64,000 nt of DNA. It comes from Sclerotinia nivalis. Lineage: Eukaryota > Ascomycota > Leotiomycetes > Helotiales > Sclerotiniaceae. This document shows positions 23,101-34,570 of this stretch, one piece after another. Each line of letters opens with the position of its first letter. Position 1 is the stretch's first letter. Under the pieces are notes generated by a model, which worked only from the letters and a program-made list of their open reading frames with translations, did no database searches and was not told the DNA's origin. The stretch covers positions 1,674,001 through 1,738,000 of the forward strand of contig JAPEIS010000009.1 in NCBI GenBank assembly GCA_029531795.1, read 5' to 3'. A program made the translations under genes and the position numbers.

Positions 23101-26100
23101 ATCAATTCAATCTTGTGGTTTCAGATTCGGCGAAACGGTAGTTTATCTATATAATGTAGGAGAAAGACGGGAAGTTTATCTTATAATCATATAGGGAGTC
23201 TTTATTGTATTTGATCATTATTGAGAGAAGATTTGCTGATTAAAAATTTGTCGATATCAATTTCAAAGATCTTTTATAGATAGAGCAACTTATAGCAATT
23301 ATATACAAAATCATAAAATTGTAATGGAGTTTTAGAAAGCATCTTTACTATATTATTTTGCTTTTGTAAAATCGATCGAAAATCCTTTTCTATAAATATC
23401 GAAAATAATATAGTCTGTTATAGATGATTTTACTTAATAGTTTTCTATATAGTATTCAATTCATTTTATATCAATCGAATAGTCTGAATGTTATTTTGTT
23501 GGTAGAACGAAATAAAGCTAGAAACTTATAATCAACGAATGTTATCTATATTTGGGCTTGTATTTTTGTAGATAAATATAGGGAGTTCCCCAATAGAAAA
23601 CAAAGACAAATGGTTTTTTGGATTGTAAATAGGGCAACATTGATTTGCAACCTTCAAGATCGATTTTGGATATAGATAATTGGAAATCATCTATATTTGA
23701 TTATTTGATATTCTATAGTGTTTTATTTGATAATAATTTATATCAGATATCAGATTTTGCTGAAATTCGAGATCAATAAAAGAATCGTTAGATTGTAATA
23801 TATAATCTTCGTTTGTTATTTCTTCGATAAAAGGTTTTTTATAGAAAGCTTCTTTAAAAACAAAAGGCATTTGAATAGATAGAGAATCAATATCATCTTT
23901 TGAATAATCCTTGATATAGAGAGAGCGATACTTATAATCTGTATATTTAGCTTTTATATCTGTTACGATCACGCAACAGTTTCGTCAAAACAAGAAACCT
24001 AAACGGAGGCGTTCTCATTTCGAATCATCAGCGTAGGAACGTCATCGATCAGTTTGGAATGTTTAGTAAACAAGCTTCTTTGTATTGCTTATGAAAGGAC
24101 AGGAATGATGGCGAACTATAGGCGTTCTGATATCTCTTTATTGATTGAACTTAAAAGTAATAGTTTATTCATGATTAGAAAGGGTAATGAAAAGTTTGGG
24201 CTACGGTTTTACGACTAATTGATTCTTTGCCTATGTGATCTTAACAATATCAAGATCAATAAGGAATTTATTTAAAGATTTGATAATATTGATAATTTGT
24301 TGTAGGGTAACTTTTGTTAGGTTCTTTTGTTCCTTGATTGAAAATAGGATTGTTGATACAATAATTGGTTCTGAATCATAATGTATCGAGTAATTGAAAA
24401 TATAATAGTTTGAAGAGAATATTAAATTTATCTTTGTTCAATTGATAGTAGGATTATAGTATTGTAATTACAATAAGTCAAAGATTAATAGCGTTTTTGA
24501 TGAAAATTGAATAATGTAAAAAGATTAATATTTATAATGATTTTTTATAGCGATTTCCATTATAAAATATTCTGTAATTCTGTTAGCGATTTTTCTATCG
24601 GTAAATCGAAGTTTGTAAGGAAAAGGTAAGAATTGTATTTCAATATTGTATTTAAGAATAAAAGAATGATCAGTGAAGGTTTTTTCGGAGTATTTATTAT
24701 CAATGAGATTTATAATAATAGAAGGGTTTTTATATATAAAGAATATAATAGTTTTAATAAATAGAGATTTGTTATTCATAAAATTGAATTGTAATGGTTT
24801 ATATTTATTCATTTTTCGATTTATCTTTTTGTCTTTAGTATTCTTTTACGAATGATTTTTTGTAGAAATTAGTCTTTTTTCTGTTTGGGATTTTCCTTGA
24901 TTAAGTTGAGTGTAAAGATAACCTTTTCTGATTCGATATAACTTTGTTATTGTATTTGATTCAGATATTGTTAATCTTGTATTCAATTATCAATATATCT
25001 TTTTCGAAATCCATTACAATCATTGTTAGATTTATTAATACTTCAGAAAGCTGGGGCAATGATACATTGAACGAGGGCCAGATTAATTGAAGCAATAGTA
25101 TTATAATTGGAAAAGGCATTAACAAAAGTTTGTTTACTAAGAAAAAGATTATTATTGATATTATAAATAATATAGCAATCAATTTGAAAATAGCCGATCC
25201 TATTATAACAATTGCAAGAAATTACAGGATTAAATTTCTTTTTCTTATTTTGTTGATCCTTTTGCTATTGTCCCTTTTATTTCATTATATCAAGATCTAT
25301 AAGATCATTATTATTAGCAACAGATGCATTACCAGAATTTTTGTTATAATATTTGGTATTACGAAGATTCTGATTTCAAGTAGAGAATTTCTTTTGTTAA
25401 TCATCAATATTATTGACAGTATAGAGGTTCGAATCATCAATGATCAAAGTTCGGAAAAGGGTAGTAATCTTTTGTTTCATCGTATTAATAATCTTGCAAT
25501 CAGATTTGTAATAAGAATTAATTAGGTAAAACAATATAAAGAAGAAAGCTGAAAAGGATTTTTTTGAATTTATAGAAAGCTTATCGAATTTAAACGAAAC
25601 TTTTCTTTTAATATTTATAGAGATATATAATTTATCCAATTTGGCCAAAAACGAAATAACAAAATCGAAACAAATAGGATCATCAATAAATCTAATGATA
25701 TTTATAATACACTTTTGTTATATTTGATTATCGAGAAGATTAATAATATAGTTAATCTTTTTTTGTTTGAAAATAAAGAATTGTAAATCGATTATTCAAT
25801 AGAATTATAAATCCAATTTCCAGAATTGATAGTTCTTTTGATAAACAAGAATATTAGATCTTTTGTTTTTAAAAATAAATGAGTTCTTTTGAATTTGGTA
25901 AAAAGTAATTGGTTTCTAATCAATAACAATATCATTAATATTCAGCTAAGCTTACTTGCTAATCAAGATACGAAAAAGTCCGACATTTTCCGTTTTGAAT
26001 TCCTCAATCTTATTTGTTTGAATAATAATATAGATAGTTTGAATAATAAAGCGATTTTCGATAATAAAGAAAATATAATTCAGATAAATAGTTTATTTAT

Positions 26101-26300
26101 CAAGATCAATAACGAGATTTAGTATTATCAAAGTATCCAATTCTGTTAGGATTTGTATAATAGTAGACCATTATCCAAAGACTTGTTGGATTCCGGTACA
26201 AATTCCCTTGATAAAAGTAGGAGTTGTACCATCAGTAGATATAGAACTAGAAACTATTATAAAAAGAATTGTAATTATATATACAAAATACAATCATACA
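20150..26300 (-). pseudogene. Element B gag-pol remnant
   Basis: Capsid text lies at 25,648-25,397 (LDKLYISINIKRK, FDKLSINSKKSFSAFF). A protease-like block at 24,812-24,525 shows LIDNKYSEKTF in place of the D-S-G active site. The linker at 23,690-23,955 is interrupted by a solo LTR (23,961-24,246). RT spans about 22,970-22,310 with YLDNILIY near 22,640, so the second catalytic Asp is Asn. RNase H is at 22,232-21,950 (ETDISDWVSEEILLQYNND). Integrase is at about 21,700-20,515 and a chromodomain remnant at about 20,290-20,150. Stops occur throughout. Confidence 0.85.
23961..24246. repeat. Solo LTR, 286 bp, inside element B (copy 1)
   Basis: Termini TGTTACGATCAC...GTGATCTTAACA, flanked by a perfect ATATC duplication (23,956-23,960; 24,247-24,251). 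A second copy in reverse orientation lies at 28,773-29,057. Sequence outside joins the two halves of element B's linker as seen uninterrupted in C and E. Its GC content is visibly higher than that of B, so it inserted after B had decayed. No internal region of the parent element is in the window. Confidence 0.9.
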
Positions 26301-26488
26301 AAAGCAATCAAAAACAAACATAAAAGCTTACAAATAAATATAATTGTATAGAAATAATCAGAAATCAAAAGCTATACAAAAGCGAATAAAAAAGCTATAC
26401 AAAAATAAATAAGAAATACGATTGTACAAAAGCAAGCGAATTACGACAGCGCAAAAGCAATCGAAAACAGATACAGAAGCCTATAGAT

Positions 26489-26521
26489 GATTTGGTAAAA
26501 CCAAATCACTTCGTAAAGTGA
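26489..26521 (-). other. Paired stem-loops in the gypsy leader (element B copy)
   Basis: Two adjoining inverted repeats lie 28-60 nt downstream of the 5' LTR. On the plus strand they read GATTTGG-TAAAA-CCAAATC (26,489-26,507) and TCACTT-CGTA-AAGTGA (26,506-26,521). Equivalent pairs, more or less decayed, follow the 5' LTRs of A, C, D and E. The position suits a packaging or dimerisation structure, which is an inference. Confidence 0.55.
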
Positions 26522-26548
26522 CGGGGCCTTTGAAAGGGTAGTATAAAT

Positions 26549-26711
26549 TATTACGGCGAGGGAAAAGGTATATATAGGGTTGATCTATAGTTGTACTACA
26601 AGAAGAGAAAGAAGGTCAAGGAGGTGATCTGACTATATAGAAGTGAGTGTATGTATATGTGTCTAAGGCACATATGATTATGTACAGATGAAGGGAGATG
26701 AACCCGTAATA
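26549..26711 (-). repeat. 5' LTR of element B
   Basis: 163 bp. On the minus strand it contains the TATA motif, CT-rich tract and GTAGTACAA. The adjacent primer-binding site reads ATTTATACTAC (one G-to-A change from ATTTGTACTAC). TSD TATAT follows at 26,712. Confidence 0.9.
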
Positions 26712-26716
26712 TATAT

Positions 26717-28140
26717 AATATAATTGAGCCTTTATATTCTTAACAATTTCTTAGCCTACTACTTTAATCAACCCTTTAATAACTGAAAAAAAGCCAAAAA
26801 GTAATTTACTTGGAACTTTCTATTATCGATACAGATTATTATTCAAATTCCCTATAGTAATATAAATTAACTATACAACTAGATCTCCTCACAGTTTCAT
26901 TATAACAATCTTATCTGTTGAGATAATAATTGATATAATAATTACACCATATAGAAATTTCATTTGTATTTCCCATTATCAATCCCTTATATATATTTCG
27001 CTATACATTCTCTTCTCCAAACCATTATATTGGCGAATTAGAGCCCATACTAACCCCTTTACAAATAATCGATATCCAAGAAGAAAGTAAATACAGTCCA
27101 ATATATTTCGATATATAAGTTTTTGTAAAGAAATGAATAGATTTGTATTATTACATTTGATTTTGAGTTCTGATTCATACCAATTGTCTCCATTTGGAAT
27201 TCTATAAAGACTGTTAATAATTTTTTCAAGAAATTCATTATAATTTTTGATATCCATTATATCTTTAAATGAAGAATCTTGCAGAAAGTCATTTATAACA
27301 CCTTTTATAAATCCAGCACACAACCATCAAAAACATATTGCAAAACTTTATACTAACGAAAAAGAAGCCTATAGATTCTCTTCTAATAGAAAAGATTGAA
27401 TCCATAAATCTTGATATAGATCGAAATCAATTACATTTATATCGAATATTTACGCGATTTGTCTTTATATTATAAATATAAATTCTTCGGTATAACTTAA
27501 TATACAAAAGGATATTGATTTTTGAATATTATTATTATCTAACTAAGTATCATCATCTAGATTTTCATTATTAATTATTATATATTATTAACCTCGAAAC
27601 AATTCGACAGATTCAAAAGGAATTGATAATTGAAATACAGATTCAAATTCTGTATCATTTATTTCTTCTGAATTGATTTCGTTAATATTCATTAAGGTTG
27701 AAGATTTTACTAATAGTTTTGTTAATCAGTATTCTCTTAAGATATAAAGAAATCTAATACTATACCTGTATTCGATATATCCTTAAAATTCTTATCAAGC
27801 CAATCAAAAATATTATTTTATATATCCTTTGTATATAAAACTTCGTTTTCGATATCTTCCCTATCTAGAATAAACAGCAATTCGTTTTCAGCTTCGATTA
27901 TTGATAATGAATCTAATATAGATTCTTTAGAAACTTTTAAAAGAATAACAGTTTGACTAGATATTATTAATATATATCTCTTTGTATTTCGTAAATCGGA
28001 TTCGAAGAGATTTACTATATTAGCTGATTTTTGAATAACATATTATTTAGCAGTACATTTGTTTTGATGAATAATAAAACCACAAATATTTTGAATACAA
28101 ATTGAACAATAAAAACAATATAAATTATAAAACATAATAT
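26717..28140 (-). pseudogene. Plavaka-like transposase, N-terminal half (decayed)
   Basis: The upstream end (minus strand, about 28,130-28,070) reads YCSICIQNICGFIIHQNKC, a C2HC/C2H2-type finger as found at the start of Plavaka transposases. The open frame 27,323-26,979 contains LLGYRLFVKGLVWALIRQYN and then KRMYSEIYIRD, followed by two consecutive stops and W-E-I-Q. The family has D-W-W-W-E-T-Q there, so two Trp codons became TGA and TAA. The reading continues with IIISTDKIV and GDLVV-x-x-IYITIGNLN, matching the family pattern S-D-K-T then GD-x-x-x-WPVY-x-TIGN. Recognition is by remembered motif and no search was run. Confidence 0.65.
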
Positions 28141-28179
28141 TGTTTATCAATTATAAATAAACTTCAAAATCGAAATTAT

Positions 28180-28437
28180 TATTCTTACTACTATTCTTAT
28201 ACTATCTTTATTATCTTTATCATTCTTATCGTCCTTACCATCCTTATCAATCAGATTTATTCAATTTCTACCTGATCATTCTGATTATCTCTACCATCCT
28301 TACCAATCATCCTTACTATCCTTACTATCCTTATTAATCATCTTTATCATCCTTATCATTTTTATTATCCTTACTATCCTTATTAATCATTCTTATTATT
28401 CTTATCATCTTTACCAATTATCCTTACTATATTGAAA
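28180..28437 (-). repeat. 9-bp minisatellite (CTTACTATC type), right end
   Basis: Reverse complement of the array at 16,803-17,015: units ATCCTTACT, ATCCTTATC, ATTCTTATC. Interpreted as the opposite subterminal repeat array of the Plavaka-like transposon. Confidence 0.8.
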
Positions 28438-28438
28438 T

Positions 28439-28528
28439 AATAGATTTATATAATAGAACAACAAAGATAATGGATTTATATAATATAACAACAAAAATAA
28501 TAAACTTATATAATAGAACAACAATAAC
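28439..28528 (+). repeat. Tandem repeat, 3 copies of about 30 bp
   Basis: Three units, each with TTATATAATAGAACAACAA or TTATATAATATAACAACAA, follow directly after the minisatellite. No coding meaning is visible. A further sparse TATATAATA run extends to about 28,700. Confidence 0.75.
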
Positions 28529-28772
28529 AAAAAAATCGATCTACGATTTTTAAAACAAACAGAATAATAAGAACAATAGCCAGCTATTATCACTAATAGA
28601 GTTTCAAATATTTTGTAGATGCTTATACAAATTGAAAGCAAAACAACTAAACAATACTACTATCACTAATAGAATTTATATATAATACAATATAGTATAA
28701 TATAATTGATAAAATATTTTTTAAGATAATATATAAATATCTACTTATATTCAATTACATTAATGAAAACAC

Positions 28773-29057
28773 TATTAAGATCACATAGACAAAGAATCAA
28801 TTAGTCGTAAAACAATAGCCAAACTTTTCATTACTCTTTCTAATCATAAAGAAACTATTACTTTTAAATTCAACCAATAAAAAGATATCAGAATATTTAT
28901 AATTCATTATCATTTTTATTCTTTTATAATCAATACAAAGAAGCTTATTTACTAAACATTCCAAATTGATTGATAACGTTCTTACACTGGTGATTCGAAA
29001 TGGAAACACCCCCTTGTAGATTTTTTATTGAGACGAAACTGTTGCGTAGTCGTAACA
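28773..29057. repeat. Solo LTR, 285 bp (copy 2, inverted relative to copy 1)
   Basis: Termini TATTAAGATCAC...CGTAACA (the first is TGTTAAGATCAC after one change), flanked by the perfect duplication AACAC (28,768-28,772; 29,058-29,062). Its reverse complement aligns end to end with 23,961-24,246. Open frames inside it are chance. More C/T decay than copy 1. Confidence 0.9.
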
Positions 29058-29062
29058 AACAC

Positions 29063-29975
29063 CGATACCGAAAAAAAAGTGCCAACTGCAAAAGAATATA
29101 TTGAATCGCTAAATCAGGAAAAGACAAAACTAATAGAAATCTAAAAAAATCAACAAAAAAGAAATTAAAGAATAATAAAAAGGATTTACTTTAACGATTC
29201 TATATAAATAACAAAGTTATACTCAATATCAAAAATATCAAATAATTACAATTTAAAAAGAAATTTTTCAATTATTTTATAAACCTTTTTATTATTATCA
29301 ATATTATAAACAATGGATAAATATATAAACTAATACTTTTATTATTATACAAAATATACAATATCTTTTATATTTCTTTACTAGAATTATAATATCAATA
29401 CGATAATATCGTTGATCCTTCATTTTCTAAAGAAATCGAAAGCTATATAAAATATAAAATTAAAAAAATACTAGTATATAAAAAAAAGGATAAGGAATAT
29501 AATATTTAGTATAATAGAAAGATTATCAATCAATAAAAGATACTTAGGAAATTTTACGAAATTTAATATATATCAAAAAGTAATTGAAAAACTACAAAAA
29601 GGAAAATACATTATTGATATAATAATAACAAAGAACAAAAAGATAATACAATTAAAGTATATTATAAAATCAAAGAAGATTATAAAAAATTATATTTGTT
29701 TTATTAGAATATCGATATTTAAAAACATTTATTTACTTTATCTATTATTTCAAAAATCTTTTAAAAAATAATAATAATATATTAAATTTCCTTTACTATC
29801 TAATACTTATATTTTCTTTACTTTTTTACCTTCATTTTTAACAAATCATCCTCTTCAATATTATCAGAATTCTTATTAATATTTAGCTTTATCGATTGAT
29901 GAAATATATATTTAATATATTCCTCAACGATAGAATTACAACGAATAATCTATAATATCTATATACTAGAAAAAG
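29063..29975 (+). other. AT-rich decayed sequence without a recognisable gene
   Basis: Very AT-rich. A broken plus-strand reading begins VPTAKEYIESLNQEKTKLIE near 29,078 and has further protein-like text around 29,480-29,700 (SINKRYLGNF, IEKLQKGKYIIDIII), separated by stops. It may be another transposon relic; I cannot name the family. Confidence 0.35.
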
Positions 29976-29980
29976 AGCTG

Positions 29981-30143
29981 TATCACGGTAAGGGAAAAGG
30001 TATGTGTAGGTTTGATCTATTGTTGTACTACGAGGAGGAGAAGAAGGTCAAGGAGGTGATCTGACTATATAGAAGTGAGTGTATATATGTGTGCCTAAGG
30101 TATATATGATTATGTACAGGTGAAGGAAGATAAACCTGTAACA
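29981..30143 (-). repeat. 3' LTR of element C
   Basis: 163 bp, TATCACGGTAAGGG to CCTGTAACA on the plus strand. The left flank AGCTG has no matching copy at 45,280 (TATTT). Confidence 0.9.
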
Positions 30144-32718
30144 GTACCCCTTTTTCAAAAAACCCATTTGATTTCAAATGAACATTAAAAAATAAAGAAA
30201 AATAAAGAAAAAATATAGATCTCTTTCTTCAATTAGATTTTTGAACAAAAAACATATGATATTTTTTAATGATGTTATATCCTTTATTGTTATAATACGT
30301 AATATACCTTTAGACGAAGCGAACAATCTTGATACGAGTGGATTTTCGTAGAGTAGGTGTAGCAATTGCGCTGTATGACTTCGATTGCAAATTCTGTGGT
30401 TCCGGTTGCAATATAGTAGTGTTGAGGTGTTTTAGGATCTAAGCTGGTAATCCTGGTTTTTCTGGATAAAGGTGATGATATTCGATAAGAATCTTTTCGT
30501 TACTTTTTAAATCATTAGCTAGTTGTCAAATTGGTATGTAATGTTTCTATTTGATCAAATAATGATGATCATCTTTATTGTGATTATCTAGAACTCCTTC
30601 AAATATTCATTTCTGAATAGATTTATCTTTATTATCGTTTTGTTCCAAAATTTTGTTCTATGTAGTTAGGGATTCTGATTCGTTAATCGTTGTTTGAGTT
30701 GGGAAGTGAAGATTAGTATAAATTAGAAATAAAAGAGAATAATGGAAAACAAAGAAGATTTTAATGTTTTTAAATAATTGAATAAGATAAGTATAAAGAT
30801 AAATTTTGATAATTTTATAAAGACCGATCTATTTATCATTTAGCTTTTTTGTTTTGTATAAAGTCTTTATATTCTTAATATTGATAAAAACTTTTTGATC
30901 AATTGTATAGCAAGGTGAGTTAAAGCAATGATGATTAATATAATCTTTATAAATAGCAATTGTTTGTTGTATAAGAGTACGAAATTGTTTTAAGATATAT
31001 TTTATATAATCTATAATTCTATTATTTTTAAAGAATTTTTGTTTTTATATTAGAATTATATTTGATAAGTAAGGTTTATTAAATTCAATGTTTAGGTATG
31101 GATTAAAATTGTAATTGGTAAAGAAAGGCGAGCAATTAATTGTTTCAGAGATCAAATTATTAGATATAAATTTGGTTAAGGGTAATCAATTCAATTAATT
31201 GTCTTGATGATAATTAACAAAAGCTTGTAAATATTGCTTTAGAATTAAATTAATATACTTAATCTGATTATCTATTTGAAAATGAAAAACTGAAGAATGT
31301 TTTAAGATAATTTCCAATCGCTCCGAAAGTTGTAATTAGAATCCTGATATGAATTGTGTTCCCCAATCGGAAATAATATTGTTTGAAAGTCTATGAAGTA
31401 TATAGATATAACTAATAAAAGTATCGATTAGCTTTTCTATCGTTAGTATATATATATCAATGAAATATCTCATTTTGATTAGTTTGCAGATTACTATCAA
31501 GATATATTTATAAATAGAATTATAACGAATGCAATCTAGGAACGATATAATATAATCGATTGAGATATCAGACCATATACGAAAAGGGATAGATAACGGT
31601 TTCAAAAATCCGGGAGGTATTGATTTGAACGATTTGATATAAATACAAAGTTCGTAGACCTTTATATAAGATACGATCTCCAAATACATATTAGACTATT
31701 AATATATACAAAAGACAAAATCGATCATTTTAGTTCGACCAGAATAGCCAACAGAACTAGAAGAATAAGTTCGATAGATAATTTGGAGTTTGAACTTATC
31801 GTCTAATGGAATCCAAATCTTATCCCGGTAGTAAATTCTATTATTTTGGACCGAACAATCTTGTATAACGATCCGAAGGGTTTTATAATGCTTTTTTGGT
31901 CATTTAATTACCAATGGATTGTTAAAAGTAGAAATAAATTGATTTGCAATGTTGGATTTAGTATACGCTATATCGATTAAGGTATCAATTGATTAATTAT
32001 AGAATAATATTATTATTTTCATTAGTATTAAATTGATATATTTAATCAAATCCTTATAAAGGTCATTGTCAAAACGATTCTAAGGAAGGACAATGTGTTT
32101 TCGATTCTTTAGACGCTTATTGTTTGGATCAGAATGATATAATTGATCTTCATATTTTCTATTTAGTATGTCTAATCGAATAACTTTGTTTTTTGGTTGA
32201 TAGATTATACAGAAATTATATTGAGATAGAAATTCAGATTATTGTATTTGTTGTTGATTGAGAGCTTTTGTAATTATAAAATATTCGAGGTTTTTGTGAT
32301 TAATGAGAATCTCGAATTTCTTTTGTGAATTTTGGAACTCTAAATGCTATTCTTCTATTGTTTTGATAATAACGAGTAATTCTTTGTTGTAGATCTTATA
32401 ATTGTATTCCGCTATTATATATTTAGATGAAAAGTAAGCGATTGGATATAAAACATTATCATTATTGTATTGCGAAAGAACTCCTTCTAAAGCTTAATCG
32501 GAAATATCGATTTTCAAAAATTTTTTCCATTTGTAATCAAAGTATATCAAAACCGGCGTTATTATGAAAGCTTTTTTTAAAGCATCAAAAGCCTTTGTAT
32601 GGTCTACAATCCAATCCTATATAATATTCTTCTGTAAGAGATTGTTAAAAGAGCAATAAATCTTTGAAAAATCTTTTATAAAACGTTGATAGAAATTAGC
32701 AAAACCGAAAAATCGTTA

Positions 32719-32775
32719 ACGTGGTTTATCAGTGTGCGGGTCATATCAGTGTGTAGGTCACTTTCACCTCAATTC
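32719..32775 (+). repeat. Left TIR of the Flipper-like element
   Basis: It begins ACGTGGTTTATCAGTGTGCG and contains two direct copies of the motif ATCAGTGTG-NN-GGTCA (about 32,728 and 32,746), a likely transposase-binding pair. It differs from the right TIR at one position (GTGTAGG against GTGTGGG). Confidence 0.9.
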
Positions 32776-32816
32776 AATCTCTTCTCTTTCAACATGCGTT
32801 TTATCAACAATCTACA

Positions 32817-34463
32817 ATGAATTCGAATAACCAAGAAGCCCGTATACTCCTCGCTATCGAAGCTATTCAAAAAGACAAAAAAATAAGCATTCGAAAAGTT
32901 GCGAAGATATATAATATCTCGAATACAACACTACAGTGTAGAATTAATGGTTTTACTCCTCGCTCCGAATATCGACCTAAATCTTATAATCTTTCAGAAC
33001 TAGAAGAGAATATCATTTCTGAGTATATACTCGATATGGATATGAGAGGATTTCTACCTAAACTCAGAAATGTGGAAGATATGGCGAATCATATTCTTGA
33101 ATCGAGGGGTGCAAAGTGTATTGGAAAGCTCTGGGTGTATCGATTCGTAAAGCGTCGAATCGAATTAAAGATGCGTTTTAGTTGTGTTTATGACTTTCAA
33201 AGAGCTCTCTGCGAAAATCCTAAGTTTATTGAAGAGTGGTTTCGATTGGTTTCGAATATGCGAGCGAAATATGGTATTCTCGACAGCGATTTCTACAATT
33301 TCGACGAAACAGGCTTTATGATGGGGATTATATGTGCTGCAATGGTTGTCACTAGTGCTAAGAGATACGATAGAAGTAAATCAATACAACCAGGCAATCG
33401 AGAATGGGCTACAGCAATAATATATGGAAATGGGGAGGGTGAAATCATACCCCCATTTCTAGTGGTTCAAGGACAGGTTCATCTTTCCAATTGGTATACC
33501 GAAACCGACTTTCCTGCAGAATAGGCTATTAAACCTACATCTAATGGATGGACAAACAATGAGACAGGTTTAGAATGATTGAAACACTTCGATAAGCATA
33601 CTAAGAATCGAAGAAAGAGCAAATATCGAATGTTGATACTAGATAGGCATGAAAGCCATGAATCAGTATCTTTTCAATCGTATTGCAAAGAGAATGATAT
33701 TATCTATTTAAAATTACCACTACATTCAAATCATTTAACTCAACCATTTGATGTTGACTGTTTTAGCAATTTGAAACGTTCATATGGTACTCAAATTGAT
33801 GGGTTTATCAAGGCACATATCAATCATATTTCGAAAGTTGAATTCTTTATAGCTTTCAAAGTTGCATACCAAGAATCAATTACGATTCAGAATATGAAAT
33901 CAGGGTTTCGAGGAACAGGTTTAATACCATTTGATCCTGAAGCTGTACTTTCGAAACTAGATATTCGAATTCGCACACCTATTCCCCCCTCTTTCGATCA
34001 AGATTTATGGACTTCTCAAACCCCTCACAACCCAACTGAAGCTCTTTCACAATCGACTTTAGTAAGATCTCGAATGGCTCGTCATCAATCAAGTTCTCCT
34101 ACATCTATATTCGAGACTGTATTAGCTTTAGCTAAGGGTACAGAGAGATTAGCACATGAAAATACACTTTTAAATGCAGAGATTCGTATACTTCGGGCAG
34201 CAAATGAGGCATTAAGCAAACGTCGACGCGCAAAAAAAACTCAATTACGTCAAGGAGGAGTGCTTACTGAACAAGAGGCTATCGATATATTATCTCAGCA
34301 AGAGGTTGATATTCAGATTCAACACGACGAGCGTCAAAAAGGGGGGAATTCTAATGGGGAAGCATCTTCTAGTCGATGCTGTAGTAAGTGTGGAAAGACT
34401 AAGCATAATACAAGGACTTGTCAAAATAATGTAATAGATCCTAGATTATTAGAATCTTTATAG
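32817..34463 (+). pseudogene. Pogo/Fot1-family transposase (CENP-B HTH, DDE_1), two premature stops
   Basis: One frame of 549 codons carries in-frame stops at 33,522 (TAG) and 33,576 (TGA); the flanking text (NGWTNN, GL before the second stop) and neighbouring bases fit former Trp codons TGG. Domains: psq-type HTH at about residues 10-50 (KISIRKVAKIYNISNTTLQ), CENP-B-type HTH at about 60-125, DDE_1 catalytic core with Asp in YNFDETGF (about 168), Asp in MLILDRHESH (about 280) and Asp in QPFDVDCF (about 310). The C-terminus is a CCHC knuckle, CSKCGKTKHNTRTC. The ATG at 32,817 lies 41 bp after the left TIR. The 708-bp first part and 885-bp second part are each fully open. Non-functional as read. 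Confidence 0.88.
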
Positions 34464-34513
34464 TTTTAATCAATTGATTTAATTGTTGTTGAATAATATG
34501 GGTTTGAAAGAGT

Positions 34514-34570
34514 GAATTGAGGTGAAAGTGACCCACACACTGATATGACCCGCACACTGATAAACCACGT
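34514..34570 (-). repeat. Right TIR of the Flipper-like element
   Basis: Reverse complement of the left TIR over about 57 bp with one difference, followed by the TA duplication and resumed RT sequence of element C. Confidence 0.9.

Larger units (their letters stand above)
19637..26711 (-). mobile_element. Element B: complete chromodomain Ty3/gypsy copy nested in the Plavaka-like relic
   Basis: 7,075 bp with 163-bp LTRs and a perfect TATAT duplication (19,632-19,636; 26,712-26,716). Subtracting the 286-bp solo LTR and its TSD at 23,961-24,251 gives about 6.78 kb, the same as D. Minus-strand order from the right: 5' LTR, leader, gag, protease, RT, RNase H, integrase, chromodomain, 3' LTR. Strongly AT-rich. 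Confidence 0.92.
16803..28437 (-). mobile_element. Plavaka-like (CACTA-related) DNA transposon relic, split by element B and a solo LTR
   Basis: Two minus-strand transposase halves (26,717-28,140 and 18,203-19,636) lie on either side of element B. They are enclosed by arrays of the same 9-bp repeat in opposite orientation (16,803-17,015 and about 28,180-28,437). Removing B (with one TSD) and the solo LTR at 17,953-18,197 leaves about 4.3 kb. Inverted subterminal arrays of short repeats are typical of CACTA-like transposons, so I read the arrays as the element's ends. Exact termini and target duplication could not be found in the decayed sequence. Confidence 0.55.
32719..34570 (+). mobile_element. 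Flipper/Fot1-like (pogo) DNA transposon nested in element C
   Basis: 1,852 bp with terminal inverted repeats of about 57 bp (one mismatch) and the TA target duplication (32,717-32,718; 34,571-34,572) typical of Tc1/mariner-pogo elements. It encodes a CENP-B/DDE_1 transposase broken by two stops. Size, TIR type and coding plan are like Flipper of Botrytis cinerea, but identity with Flipper was not tested. GC is clearly higher than that of element C, so this is a late insertion with little decay. Confidence 0.9.

Noticed and set aside
28797..29127. Minus-strand ORFs of 60-70 codons
   Set aside because: They lie within or across a solo LTR whose ends and TSD are clear; non-coding.
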